From: UBA3537 sp038106885
GTDB lineage: Bacteria; Bacteroidota; Bacteroidia; Flavobacteriales; Flavobacteriaceae
Assembly (NCBI GenBank): GCA_038106885.1
Contig: JAYNFX010000020.1
Span: 1-27,928, forward strand
DNA: 27,928 nucleotides
Direction of reading: 5' to 3'
Part shown: positions 17,477 to 26,033 of the stretch, one piece after another
Layout: each line of letters opens with the position of its first letter
Position numbering within the stretch: the stretch's first letter is position 1
Made by a program: the position numbers and the translations under genes
The notes under the pieces: generated by a model
Database searches by the model: none
What the model was told of the DNA's origin: nothing
What the model saw: only the letters and a program-made list of their open reading frames with translations

Positions 17477-18436
17477 TTAAAAAATAGACCCTAAAATTGA
17501 ATCTAATTGATCGTATTCAATTAAAAATGCATCATGACCATGAATAGATCTTATCTGATGATAATATAAATTGTGTTTTTCCTTTTGAGCTAAATTTATA
17601 ATTTTCTTGTTTTTTTTATTAACGAAAAATAAATCTGATTCAATACTTATAATATGAATTTCAGCTTCAATTGATATTAATAAATTTAAAATATTTTTCC
17701 CATCAGATGTGATATCAATAGTTTTTAACAATTGGTTCATTAATTTATATGAAGATAATTGAAATCGTTTCTGCAATTTCTCACCATGATGAATTAACCA
17801 AGATTCAATATTAAATAATTTTGATCCTTTAGACATAGATCCTTCAAATCTTTGTTCAAAGGAATCAGGTGTCCTATAGCATAACATAGCATGCATTCTT
17901 GCATCATTGACAGGATTTGAGGAATTTAATAAAAATTGTTCTTGAATTAAACAATTCGCAATTATCCAATCTGTCGATTTCCAATCAGATGCAATTGGAA
18001 CAAGATGTTTAGTAATTTTAGGATTCAAAACAATCATTTCCCAAGCTATCCCTCCTCCTAATGAGCCTCCAATTATTGAATGCAATTGGTCAATTCCTAA
18101 AAATTCAAGGCCATACAAAAAAATATTAGCAATGTCTTTAGCCACATAATCTTTATAATTTATAATGAGATTATCAGGCTTGCCATCAAAACCGTTTCCA
18201 GGAATATTGAATGCTAGAACCGTATAATTGTTAGTATCAATAGTTTTTTTTGGGCCAATCAGAGAGCTCCACCAACCGCTTTCACCTGAAACATTAGAAT
18301 TCCCCGTTAATGCATGATTTACTAATACAATTGGAGCAGTATGAAGAGGGCATCCAAATAACTGGTAAGATAATTCGGAAGCAAATCTCTTTCCAGAAAT
18401 AATGTGACAGTCATTAAGCTTTAAGTACTTCAGCAA
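17477..18436 (-). CDS. metX: Homoserine O-acetyltransferase (alpha/beta hydrolase fold)
   Basis: MetX acetylates homoserine with acetyl-CoA, the committed step of methionine synthesis, and its product feeds MetY, encoded just upstream. The 319-residue protein has the alpha/beta hydrolase catalytic triad: nucleophile Ser125 in GGSLGGG, Asp268 in ESDLFF and His301 in HGHDAF. Other MetX segments are VLVNHALTGNS, GWWSSLIG and LIPGNG-like AFNIPGNGFDG. The only plausible start is TTG at 18436, since an in-frame TAA lies two codons upstream and no ATG occurs near the N-terminus; homologues start at about the same place. It begins 19 bases after metY, so both are expressed from the SAM-riboswitch transcript. 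Whether acetyl or succinyl is used cannot be proven from sequence; the pairing with MetY favours acetyl. Confidence 0.92.
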   Translation of the reverse strand: MLKYLKLNDCHIISGKRFASELSYQLFGCPLHTAPIVLVNHALTGNSNVSGESGWWSSLIGPKKTIDTNNYTVLAFNIPGNGFDGKPDNLIINYKDYVAKDIANIFLYGLEFLGIDQLHSIIGGSLGGGIAWEMIVLNPKITKHLVPIASDWKSTDWIIANCLIQEQFLLNSSNPVNDARMHAMLCYRTPDSFEQRFEGSMSKGSKLFNIESWLIHHGEKLQKRFQLSSYKLMNQLLKTIDITSDGKNILNLLISIEAEIHIISIESDLFFVNKKNKKIINLAQKEKHNLYYHQIRSIHGHDAFLIEYDQLDSILGSIF

Positions 18437-18455
18437 TTTAAATTATACTAATAGA

Positions 18456-19748
18456 TTATTTTTCAACTTCGGATTTAATGAATTTAAATGCTTGTTCTAA
18501 GTCTGCTTTGAGATCATCAATATCTTCTAATCCAACAGATAATCTAATCAAATCTTTTGATACTCCAGTTAAAATTTGAGAATCCGTACTTAATTGTTGA
18601 TGTGTTGTACTTGCTGGATGAATTATCAATGATTTTGTATCACCAATGTTTGCTAATAAAGAAAAAAGTTTTGTTTGATCAACAACATTTTTTGCAACTT
18701 CATAGCCGCCTTTCACTCCAAAAGTAACTAGTCCACTTTGACCTTTTGGTAAATATTTTTCAGAAAGTTTTTTATATGGGCTTGTTTCTAGACCAGGATA
18801 ATTAACCCATGAAACTATATCTTGCTTTTGTAACCATTTTGCTAAAGCTAAAGCATTTTCACTATGCTTTTTAATTCTTATTTCGAGAGTTTCAAGTCCC
18901 TGAATAATCTGAAAAGCGTTAAATGGACTTAAAGAAGAACCATAATCTCTTAAACCTTCAATTCTAACTTTTGCGATAAACGATGCAGATTCGAGTACTT
19001 CGCTGTAAACTAGCCCATGATATCCTGGTGAAGGCTCTGTAAACTCTGGGAATTTTCCATTAGTCCAATCAAATTTTCCTGCATCAATGATAACACCTCC
19101 CAGAGCAGTACCATTACCGTTGATATATTTTGTAAGGGAGTGGATAACAATATTAGCACCATACTCAATTGGATTTAATAAATAAGGTGTTGCTACTGTA
19201 TTGTCAACAATAAGTGGCACTTTGTAAGCTTTAGCTTTATTTGAAATAGCTTTAATATCAAGCACGTCTAGCTTTGGATTTCCAAGTGATTCAATAAAGA
19301 AAGCTCGAGTATTTTCTTGTGCTGCTACTTTGAAATTTTCTGCATCAGATGGATCTACAAAAGTAGTTGTAATCCCATGTCTTGGTAAAGTAACACTCAA
19401 TAAGTTATAGGTGCCACCATATAAGCTGCTTGAAGCCACAATATGATCTCCGGATTTCAATAATGTCAATAAAGTTGTTGCTATTGCAGATGTTCCAGAT
19501 GATGTTACAACTGAAGCAATTCCTCCTTCTAAGGCTGCCAATCGTTGCTCTAAGATGTCATTTGTAGGGTTATTGATTCGGGTGTAAATATTTCCTGTCT
19601 CCGCTAGAGAAAAAAGATTTGCTGCGTGGTCAGAATCGTTAAAAACATAAGCTGTTGATTGATAAATTGGAACTGCTCTGGTTCCAGCATTTTGTGATGG
19701 GTCATAACCCGCGTGAAGAGCTTTTGTTGAAAAAAAGTTTTTACTCAT
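18456..19748 (-). CDS. metY: O-acetylhomoserine sulfhydrylase (PLP-dependent)
   Basis: MetY condenses O-acetylhomoserine with sulfide to give homocysteine, so the pathway bypasses cystathionine. The 430-residue cytoplasmic enzyme belongs to the Cys/Met-metabolism PLP family. The PLP lysine is Lys207 in HSLTKYINGNG, the cofactor-binding SSLYGGTYNL segment lies at 107-116, and the Asp of VDNTVATPYL (residue 182) should bind the pyridine nitrogen. The long form (about 430 rather than 380-400 residues) and the IYTRINNPTND start are typical of O-acetylhomoserine sulfhydrylases. A SAM-I riboswitch lies in its leader (aptamer 110 bases before the ATG), and metX follows after 19 bases. High SAM should therefore reduce expression of both genes. 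Confidence 0.95.
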   Translation of the reverse strand: MSKNFFSTKALHAGYDPSQNAGTRAVPIYQSTAYVFNDSDHAANLFSLAETGNIYTRINNPTNDILEQRLAALEGGIASVVTSSGTSAIATTLLTLLKSGDHIVASSSLYGGTYNLLSVTLPRHGITTTFVDPSDAENFKVAAQENTRAFFIESLGNPKLDVLDIKAISNKAKAYKVPLIVDNTVATPYLLNPIEYGANIVIHSLTKYINGNGTALGGVIIDAGKFDWTNGKFPEFTEPSPGYHGLVYSEVLESASFIAKVRIEGLRDYGSSLSPFNAFQIIQGLETLEIRIKKHSENALALAKWLQKQDIVSWVNYPGLETSPYKKLSEKYLPKGQSGLVTFGVKGGYEVAKNVVDQTKLFSLLANIGDTKSLIIHPASTTHQQLSTDSQILTGVSKDLIRLSVGLEDIDDLKADLEQAFKFIKSEVEK

Positions 19749-19857
19749 TTTAATTAATTTTAATTTTATTATTTATCATTATAAGCTCAAAAACAACAAT
19801 AATGCTGAATAGTATTTTAAGTAGTTATAAAGAAAAAGCTATTTAAAAATAATCGCT

Positions 19858-19968
19858 TGTTATCTATCTATTTACAGAAAGTAAAAAGTAGAATTTAGCA
19901 CCTTCTCTAAAACACAGAGGGTTGCTAAGGCATCAATGGGTCTAATCCCTAAGCCTTTCTTGATAACA
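19858..19968 (-). ncRNA. SAM-I (S-box) riboswitch aptamer upstream of metY-metX
   Basis: On the minus strand the element opens with TGTTATC (19968-19962) and closes with GATAACA (19864-19858), a perfect seven-base P1. Inside it follow AAGGC pairing with GCCTT (P2), the inner GGG/CCC pairing, the conserved GCAACC, a CTCT/AGAG hairpin (P3), the conserved GGTGCTAAATTC, and a TTTAC/GTAAA hairpin (P4). These are the core positions of the SAM-I family that binds S-adenosylmethionine. The downstream 109 bases to metY are AT-rich and show no obvious GC-rich terminator followed by a U-run, so the switching mechanism (termination or translation) is not evident. Confidence 0.93.
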
Positions 19969-19971
19969 TTT

Positions 19972-20000
19972 CAAAAAGATATTGAACTTTAAAGCACAAA
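19972..20000 (-). promoter_or_regulatory. Candidate promoter for the riboswitch-metY-metX transcript
   Basis: On the minus strand TTTG (20000-19997) is followed after 17 bases by TCTTTTTG (19979-19972), one mismatch from TAnnTTTG. A transcript from here would begin within a few bases of the first strand of the riboswitch P1 helix (19968), which is the expected arrangement. The upstream gene ends at 20036, so there is room for an independent promoter. Confidence 0.4.
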
Positions 20001-20035
20001 GATTCAACAAAAAGAAGTAAAAACAAAATAATTTT

Positions 20036-21595
20036 CTAATTATTTATATTTAAAGCATTTAATTTAGTAAATTTTTCTTTTATAATATCTCCGGTAGATT
20101 TATTTTCTATTTTGCTCTCAAGCCAAGATATAATATCCAAGTATAAAAATGCACGCCTTTCATAAGGATGGTTTTCATAAACCAAAAGCTTCTTGTGTAA
20201 TTTTCTGAATGCTGACTTAATTTCATTTGGGAAAATATCCCCCAGACTCTTCAAAAACAGTATCATCTCTTTTTGAACAGCATACAAATCCTCCATTTTA
20301 ATTAAAAATTTGTAAGTGCTTTTTATTAAACTATCCAGCTGATAATCTAAACCTGCTTCATAATGCGCAACTAAATTTAGAATTCTTGAAAAGCACATTA
20401 AATCTTCACGCATGTGTAAAGATTTGTTATTAATGATTTTTGAAAGATAGTGAATAGAGTTATTGAAATCTCCATTCCCAAAGTAAAGACTTGCTATTTT
20501 GTAATAAAACATCATAATATGATGCTCGTCAATTTGATTTATGTGCTGATTAAGCCTATTTAACACCTCATTTACCAACGGAAGCCCTTCGCTAAAAGTT
20601 CCTTCCATAAAATGTAAATTAATTTTATTTGAGTATAGGTAAAGAAAAATCAAGCCATCAATATTATCATCTCTAGGAAAGTCTGATTTTTGAGTAATAA
20701 CCTCAAATTGATTTAAAGCAGATTTGAATTTTTGATGATGTTTTATAAAAAAAAGTGCTTCTAATAAATATTGATATCCTCTAAGAAAAAAAACAGGATT
20801 TAAACTAATCATTTTCTTATTATCATGAAAAAGATCAACCCACTTTCTAGAATATTTATAACATGATTTAAAATCTTGAGTTAAAAAACTATACCATAAA
20901 TAGGATTTATACAGCCATAGCTTTTCTCTAAAACCTAATTTTTCAATTTTAAAAGCAGGCATTCTTTTGTTAAAATAGTTTGTGACTTTTTTATATTCTT
21001 CATCATTTTTAACATAACCTGTTTTTAAAAACAACCCATATAATTGAAGGGAAAGATTAGAAAGCTTACTCGCTATAACATTTTGTGCGCTGAGCTCTTT
21101 TGCTTGTACTGTTAATTCATCCGCTCTGTTGCTTAAACTTCTTGTAATAAATTGCGATTCAATTACCTTTTCTAGTTCAACAATCTCATAAGCAATATTT
21201 TTTTCATGATTAAGAATAGCCAAAATCTTGGCTTTATCAAGTAATTTTAAACTTTGTTTATAAAGCCCCTTATGATAAAGAATTGTTGCAAAATCTAATT
21301 GCTCACGTAATTGAATTCTAAGGTTTTGATGGGAAGGATTTAATCTCAAGCTAATCAATATCTGCTTATACAAGTGAGCCTTCAAATTTGATAATTGTTG
21401 TTTTTTTACAAAGCCAGCTTTTAAAATTAAAGACTCATTATAGCTTTTTAATTTCTGTAAGAGATTAAAAAGCAACAAGAATTTAGAATCCTCATTAACG
21501 CCTAATCTTCCAACATATAGCTTAAACTGTCTCTTTTCTGACTTGGTCAAAGATTTCACCAAAACAAATAAATTATCTTTTGGTGATTTAGTCAT
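20036..21595 (-). CDS. Uncharacterised Bacteroidota protein, helical-repeat (TPR-like)
   Basis: I do not recognise a characterised family for this 519-residue protein. It has no signal peptide or membrane segment and is basic and strongly helical. The N-terminus reads LVKSLTKSEKRQFKLYVGR (about 12-30), a segment I associate with hypothetical proteins widespread in Bacteroidota. Most of the rest looks like degenerate tetratricopeptide-type helical hairpins, for example YHKGLYKQSLKLLDKAKILA at about 112-131 and YFGNGDFNNSIHYLSKIINN toward residue 390. A scaffold or interaction role in the cytoplasm is plausible but unproven. It is transcribed divergently from leuA across a 144-base spacer, and its 3' end is followed on the same strand by the SAM riboswitch. 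No terminator hairpin is visible in the short space between. Confidence 0.8.
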   Translation of the reverse strand: MTKSPKDNLFVLVKSLTKSEKRQFKLYVGRLGVNEDSKFLLLFNLLQKLKSYNESLILKAGFVKKQQLSNLKAHLYKQILISLRLNPSHQNLRIQLREQLDFATILYHKGLYKQSLKLLDKAKILAILNHEKNIAYEIVELEKVIESQFITRSLSNRADELTVQAKELSAQNVIASKLSNLSLQLYGLFLKTGYVKNDEEYKKVTNYFNKRMPAFKIEKLGFREKLWLYKSYLWYSFLTQDFKSCYKYSRKWVDLFHDNKKMISLNPVFFLRGYQYLLEALFFIKHHQKFKSALNQFEVITQKSDFPRDDNIDGLIFLYLYSNKINLHFMEGTFSEGLPLVNEVLNRLNQHINQIDEHHIMMFYYKIASLYFGNGDFNNSIHYLSKIINNKSLHMREDLMCFSRILNLVAHYEAGLDYQLDSLIKSTYKFLIKMEDLYAVQKEMILFLKSLGDIFPNEIKSAFRKLHKKLLVYENHPYERRAFLYLDIISWLESKIENKSTGDIIKEKFTKLNALNINN

Positions 21596-21739
21596 AATTA
21601 AAAATTTTATTTAAAGTATTCAATATCATTTTATTATGATAAATGAGTTTAAATTAAGCGTCGTAAATTTATAAAAATAATTTAGGTTAAAAATCCAAAA
21701 AAAATTAAATTCGTATACAAATAAAACATCATACAATAA

Positions 21740-22909
21740 ATGCCCAAGACTAACGTCGAAATATTTGATACGACTTTGAGAGATGGAGAGCAGGTCCCGG
21801 GCTGTAAATTAAATAAGTCTCAAAAATTGGTGATTGCTGAAAAGCTTGACCTTCTCGGAGTTGATGTTATTGAGGCAGGTTTTCCAGTTTCTAGCCCAGG
21901 GGATTTTGAGTCAGTTGATGCAGTTTCAAAAATTGTTAAAAGTGCAATTGTTTGTGCCTTAAGCAGATCCGTAGAAAATGATATTAAAATTGCTGCTCAA
22001 GCTTTAAAAAATGCAAAATTTCCAAGGATTCACACTGGAATAGGCACATCAGATTCACATATAAAATATAAATTTAACTCAAATAAAGATGCAATTATTG
22101 AACGTGCAGTTTCTGCTGTCAAATACGCAAAATCTTTTGTAGAAGATGTAGAGTTTTACGCAGAAGATGCAGGCAGAACAGATAATGAATACTTAGCAAG
22201 AGTTTGTGAAGCTGTTATAAAGGCTGGAGCCACTGTTTTGAATATTCCAGATACGACTGGCTACTGCTTACCAAAAGAATATGGTGAAAAAATAAGATTT
22301 TTAAAAGAAAATGTAAAAGGAATTGAAAAGGCCAAATTATCTTGTCATTGCCACAATGACCTAGGCCTAGCAACAGCAAACTCAATTGAGGGTGTTATAA
22401 ATGGGGCTCGTCAAATTGAATGTACTATCAACGGGATTGGAGAAAGAGCAGGGAATACTGCTTTAGAGGAAGTTGTGATGATAATGAAACAACACCCTAG
22501 TTTGAAATTTGATACAAATATCAACACATCAATGCTATACAGCGTTAGCCAATTAGTCTCAGAAAATATGGGCATTTACACCCAGCCTAATAAAGCAATC
22601 GTTGGAGCAAATGCATTCGCGCATAGTTCTGGAATTCATCAAGATGGAGTTATTAAAAACAGAGAAACTTATGAAATTATTGATCCTAAAGAAGTTGGGG
22701 TTACTGAGTCAGCTATAGTACTTACCGCAAGATCTGGAAGAGCAGCGCTAGCCTACAGAGCAAAGAATGTTGGTTATGAGCTAACCAAGCTACAACTTGA
22801 TGTAATTTATAAGGATTTTTTAAAATTTGCTGATTTAAAAAAAGAAATAGGTGATAATGATATACATCAAATAATTGAATCTAGTACAATTTTTAAAGAA
22901 TTAAATTAG
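21740..22909 (+). CDS. leuA: 2-isopropylmalate synthase, short form without C-terminal regulatory domain
   Basis: LeuA condenses 2-ketoisovalerate with acetyl-CoA, the first committed step to leucine. The 389-residue protein holds the HMGL-like TIM barrel: the metal and substrate motif DTTLRDGEQ is at 10-18, and the metal-binding His203 and His205 are in CHCHNDLG. The NGIGERAGNTALEEVVM signature and a helical linker (HSSGIHQDGV) follow. The sequence ends soon after the linker, whereas enzymes of about 520 residues carry an extra LeuA_dimer domain that senses leucine. Allosteric inhibition by that route is therefore not expected. Homologues of this length are usual in flavobacteria. A homocitrate-synthase-like activity is excluded mainly by the adjacent leuCDB genes. 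The ATG at 21740 is the first suitable start, without a Shine-Dalgarno sequence. Confidence 0.94.
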   Translation: MPKTNVEIFDTTLRDGEQVPGCKLNKSQKLVIAEKLDLLGVDVIEAGFPVSSPGDFESVDAVSKIVKSAIVCALSRSVENDIKIAAQALKNAKFPRIHTGIGTSDSHIKYKFNSNKDAIIERAVSAVKYAKSFVEDVEFYAEDAGRTDNEYLARVCEAVIKAGATVLNIPDTTGYCLPKEYGEKIRFLKENVKGIEKAKLSCHCHNDLGLATANSIEGVINGARQIECTINGIGERAGNTALEEVVMIMKQHPSLKFDTNINTSMLYSVSQLVSENMGIYTQPNKAIVGANAFAHSSGIHQDGVIKNRETYEIIDPKEVGVTESAIVLTARSGRAALAYRAKNVGYELTKLQLDVIYKDFLKFADLKKEIGDNDIHQIIESSTIFKELN

Positions 22910-22912
22910 ATT

Positions 22913-24295
22913 ATGAAAAAAACTCTTTTTGATAAAGTTTGGGATAATCATGTTGTTAAATCAGTCCCTAATGGCCCTCAAATTCTATACATCGACAAAC
23001 ACCTCATTCACGAAGTAACAAGCCCTCAAGCTTTCAACGAATTAAAAGAGAGAAAAATACCACTATTCAGACCAAATCAAATTGTTGCAACTGCTGATCA
23101 TAATACCCCTACAAAAAATCAACACTTGCCTGTTAAGGACGATTTATCAAGAAATCAACTAGAACAACTCTCTAAAAATTGTTTAGAAAACAATATAACA
23201 CTATACAACCTTGGACATAAATATAATGGTATTGTTCACGTTATGGCTCCAGAACTAGGGATTACTCAGCCAGGCATGACAATGGTTTGTGGAGATAGTC
23301 ATACATCAACTCACGGAGCATTTGGAACAATAGCATTTGGGATTGGCACAAGCCAAGTTGCGCAAGTATTTGCAAGTCAATGCCTTTTACTAAAAAAACC
23401 AAAAAGTTTACGAGTTACAGTAAATGGAAAATTAAAAAATGGTGTTTTGCCTAAAGATGTTATACTTTATGTGATTTCAAAATTAGGCACTAACTCTGGC
23501 ACTGGCTACTTTTGTGAATATGCGGGGAGTGTTTTTGAAAATATGAGCATGGAAGGAAGGATGACAGTATGTAATATGAGTATAGAAATGGGTGCCAGAG
23601 GTGGAATGATTGCACCTGATAAAACTACTTTTGAATACATAAAAAATCGTAAATTTTCTCCAAAAGGGGATGAATATGAAAAAAAACTAAAATATTGGAA
23701 AACATTAAAATCAGACGATGGAGCAATTTTCGATAAAGAGTTCTACTTTGATGCTAATGACATAGAACCAATGATAACTTATGGTACAAATCCTGGAATG
23801 GGAATTAAAATTTCAGAAAATATACCGTTAGAAAGCAACTCCTCTTTCAAAAAATCACTAAACTATATGAATTTTAAAGCAGGTGAATCACTAATAAATA
23901 AGCCTGTTAATTACGTTTTTATAGGAAGTTGTACAAACTCAAGGATTGAGGACTTTCGAATTGCTGCAGAATATGTAGAGGGAAAACAAAAAGCAAAAAA
24001 TGTAACCGCATGGCTTGTACCAGGAAGTCGCCAAGTAGAAATGCAAATTAAAAAAGAAGGTCTTAATAAGATATTCGAATCTGCAGGTTTTGAATTACGC
24101 CAACCAGGCTGTTCTGCTTGTTTAGCAATGAATGATGATAAAATTCCAGCAGGAGAATATTGCGTATCAACATCTAATAGGAATTTTGAAGGTAGACAAG
24201 GCCCAGGATCAAGAACCATTTTAGCAAGCCCACTTGTTGCAGCTGCTACCGCTATTGAAGGTAAGATTATTGATGTTTCAAATAATAAACTATAA
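22913..24295 (+). CDS. leuC: 3-isopropylmalate dehydratase large subunit
   Basis: LeuC with LeuD isomerises 2-isopropylmalate to 3-isopropylmalate in the cytoplasm, using a [4Fe-4S] cluster. The 460-residue protein belongs to the aconitase family. Cluster ligands are Cys340 (FIGSCTNSR), Cys400 and Cys403 (PGCSACLAMN). Other family signatures are CGDSHTSTHGAFGTIAFGIGTSQV at about 126-149 and EGRQGPGSRT near the C-terminus. It starts three bases after the leuA stop, and its own stop overlaps the leuD ATG as TAATG, implying coupled synthesis of the two subunits in equal amounts. Confidence 0.96.
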   Translation: MKKTLFDKVWDNHVVKSVPNGPQILYIDKHLIHEVTSPQAFNELKERKIPLFRPNQIVATADHNTPTKNQHLPVKDDLSRNQLEQLSKNCLENNITLYNLGHKYNGIVHVMAPELGITQPGMTMVCGDSHTSTHGAFGTIAFGIGTSQVAQVFASQCLLLKKPKSLRVTVNGKLKNGVLPKDVILYVISKLGTNSGTGYFCEYAGSVFENMSMEGRMTVCNMSIEMGARGGMIAPDKTTFEYIKNRKFSPKGDEYEKKLKYWKTLKSDDGAIFDKEFYFDANDIEPMITYGTNPGMGIKISENIPLESNSSFKKSLNYMNFKAGESLINKPVNYVFIGSCTNSRIEDFRIAAEYVEGKQKAKNVTAWLVPGSRQVEMQIKKEGLNKIFESAGFELRQPGCSACLAMNDDKIPAGEYCVSTSNRNFEGRQGPGSRTILASPLVAAATAIEGKIIDVSNNKL

Positions 24296-24882
24296 TGGAA
24301 AAATTTACGACACTAGATTCTACAGCAATTCCGTTAAATGTTTCCAATATAGATACTGATCAAATTATACCTGCTAGATTTTTAAAAGCTACAGATAAAA
24401 AGGGTTTTGGCGATAATTTATTTAGAGATTGGCGATATGATAAAGAAAATAATCTAATCCCTGAATTTGTGTTAAATAGTTCAAAATATAAAGGTAATAT
24501 ACTTGTCGCTGGAGATAATTTCGGTTGTGGTTCCAGTAGAGAGCATGCTGCATGGGCTCTCGTTGGATATGGCTTTAAAGTCATAATTTCAAGTTTTTTT
24601 GCTGATATATTCAAAGCAAATGCTTTAAATAACGGCTTGTTGCCTATACAAGTTGACAAAGTCTTTTTAAGTAAAATTTTCAGTCTAATTAATGGTAACG
24701 ATAATTTGATATTCAGTGTAAATTTAGAAAATCAGTCACTGTCCATTGGTGACGACCATTTAACTACATTTTTTGATATTGATAGCTACAAAAAAACCTG
24801 TCTTTTAAATGGATACGATGATATTGATTACCTAATAAGTGAAAAAAATGCAATAGAAGCTTTTGAATTAAAAAATAAATAA
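24295..24882 (+). CDS. leuD: 3-isopropylmalate dehydratase small subunit
   Basis: LeuD supplies the swivelling substrate-binding domain of isopropylmalate isomerase and works only as a complex with LeuC. At 195 residues it has the expected length. The hallmarks are NIDTDQIIPARFLK at 18-31 and the substrate-specificity loop GDNFGCGSSREHA at about 73-85, followed by VIISSFFADIFKANALNNGLLP. The ATG overlaps the leuC stop, and leuB starts two bases after the leuD stop, so the four-gene leu operon is very compact. Confidence 0.95.
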   Translation: MEKFTTLDSTAIPLNVSNIDTDQIIPARFLKATDKKGFGDNLFRDWRYDKENNLIPEFVLNSSKYKGNILVAGDNFGCGSSREHAAWALVGYGFKVIISSFFADIFKANALNNGLLPIQVDKVFLSKIFSLINGNDNLIFSVNLENQSLSIGDDHLTTFFDIDSYKKTCLLNGYDDIDYLISEKNAIEAFELKNK

Positions 24883-24883
24883 A

Positions 24884-26002
24884 ATGAAATTACAAATTGC
24901 TGTTTTACCTGGTGATGGTATTGGTCCAGAAGTTACTGAACAAGCTATAAAAGTACTTAAAGCTATAGCTCTTAATTACAATCATAAGTTTAATTTTACT
25001 TATGCTGATGTAGGTGCTATTGCAATTGATAAATTTAATAATCCTCTTCCAGATAAAACTCTTAATCTTTGTATGGATTCTGACGCAATTTTGTTTGGAG
25101 CAATTGGCGACCCAAAGTTTGATAACAATCCCTCATTAAAAATTAGACCTGAGCAAGGGTTATTAAAATTACGTAAAGAATTAGGTCTTTTCTCAAATAT
25201 AAGACCTGTAAAAGCTTATAAATCTTTGTTGGATAAATCTCCACTCAGAAAAAAGATTATAAAAGGCACTGATATTATAATTTACAGAGAGTTAACTGGG
25301 GGACTATATTTTGGAGAAAAAAAACTCAGTAAAGATAAAAATACAGCTACAGATACTTGTAGTTATTCTCGTTATGAAATAGAACGTATTTCTCATCTAG
25401 CTTTTAAAGCTGCAATGAATAGAAAAAATAAAGTAACCTTAGTTGACAAAGCTAATGTTTTAGAAAGTTCAAGACTTTGGCGTAAAGTTGTTAATGATGT
25501 TTCAAAAAAATACCCTTCGGTAAATTTAGATTTTTTATTTGTAGACAATGCAGCAATGCAAATGATATTAAATCCAAGTCAATTTGATATAATTCTTACC
25601 GAAAACTTATTTGGGGATATTATTAGTGATGAAGCAAGTGTTATTGGTGGTTCAATTGGACTACTATCATCAGCTTCCGTTGGGGATAAATATTCTATGT
25701 TTGAACCAATTCATGGTTCTTATCCACAAGCAACCGGAAAAGGAATTGCTAACCCAATTGCTTCAATTCTGTCAGCTGCTATGCTCTTGGATCATTTCGA
25801 ATTATATGATGAAGCAAAAATAATTCGTAAAGCGGTTGATAAATCATTGAAATTACAGATAACAACTCCTGATTTAAACAAAAAATTTGACAATGTTACT
25901 ACAGATAAAGTTGGAGATTTTATTGAAGATTACATAAATAATCCCGAGGACTCAAATTTAAATTTCTCTAATATTTATTTAGGCCAATCTACAATCATTT
26001 AA
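24884..26002 (+). CDS. leuB: 3-isopropylmalate dehydrogenase
   Basis: LeuB oxidatively decarboxylates 3-isopropylmalate to 2-ketoisocaproate with NAD. The 372-residue protein opens with the family start IAVLPGDGIGPEV. It contains the substrate-binding arginine region LRKELGLFSNIRPVK, the RELTGGLYFGEK loop and the VDKANVLESSRLWRKVV segment. The metal-binding TENLFGDIISDEASVIGGSIG is followed by the nucleotide site EPIHGSYPQATGKGIANP. It is last in the order leuA-leuC-leuD-leuB. The final transamination enzyme is not in the window. A strong terminator begins a few bases after the stop codon. Confidence 0.96.
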   Translation: MKLQIAVLPGDGIGPEVTEQAIKVLKAIALNYNHKFNFTYADVGAIAIDKFNNPLPDKTLNLCMDSDAILFGAIGDPKFDNNPSLKIRPEQGLLKLRKELGLFSNIRPVKAYKSLLDKSPLRKKIIKGTDIIIYRELTGGLYFGEKKLSKDKNTATDTCSYSRYEIERISHLAFKAAMNRKNKVTLVDKANVLESSRLWRKVVNDVSKKYPSVNLDFLFVDNAAMQMILNPSQFDIILTENLFGDIISDEASVIGGSIGLLSSASVGDKYSMFEPIHGSYPQATGKGIANPIASILSAAMLLDHFELYDEAKIIRKAVDKSLKLQITTPDLNKKFDNVTTDKVGDFIEDYINNPEDSNLNFSNIYLGQSTII

Positions 26003-26003
26003 A

Positions 26004-26033
26004 AAAAAAGGCCCCTTAATAGGGGCCTTTTTT
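26004..26033. terminator. Bidirectional rho-independent terminator between leuB and rng
   Basis: A perfect stem GGCCCC/GGGGCC (26010-26015 and 26022-26027) around the loop TTAATA is flanked by A- and T-runs on both sides, extending the helix to A6GGCCCC/GGGGCCT6. It serves the leu operon on the plus strand and rng on the minus strand. The T-run overlaps the last base pairs of the rng stop codon (26032-26034). Confidence 0.95.

Noticed and set aside
21640..21681. A possible leucine leader peptide upstream of leuA (ATG ATA AAT GAG..., with two Leu and two Val codons in 12)
   Set aside because: There is no terminator or antiterminator pair after it; the sequence that follows is A-rich without a U-run, so attenuation is not supported.
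23911..24219. A 102-residue minus-strand frame inside leuC
   Set aside because: It lies fully within a strongly conserved coding region and has no recognisable product or regulatory signals.
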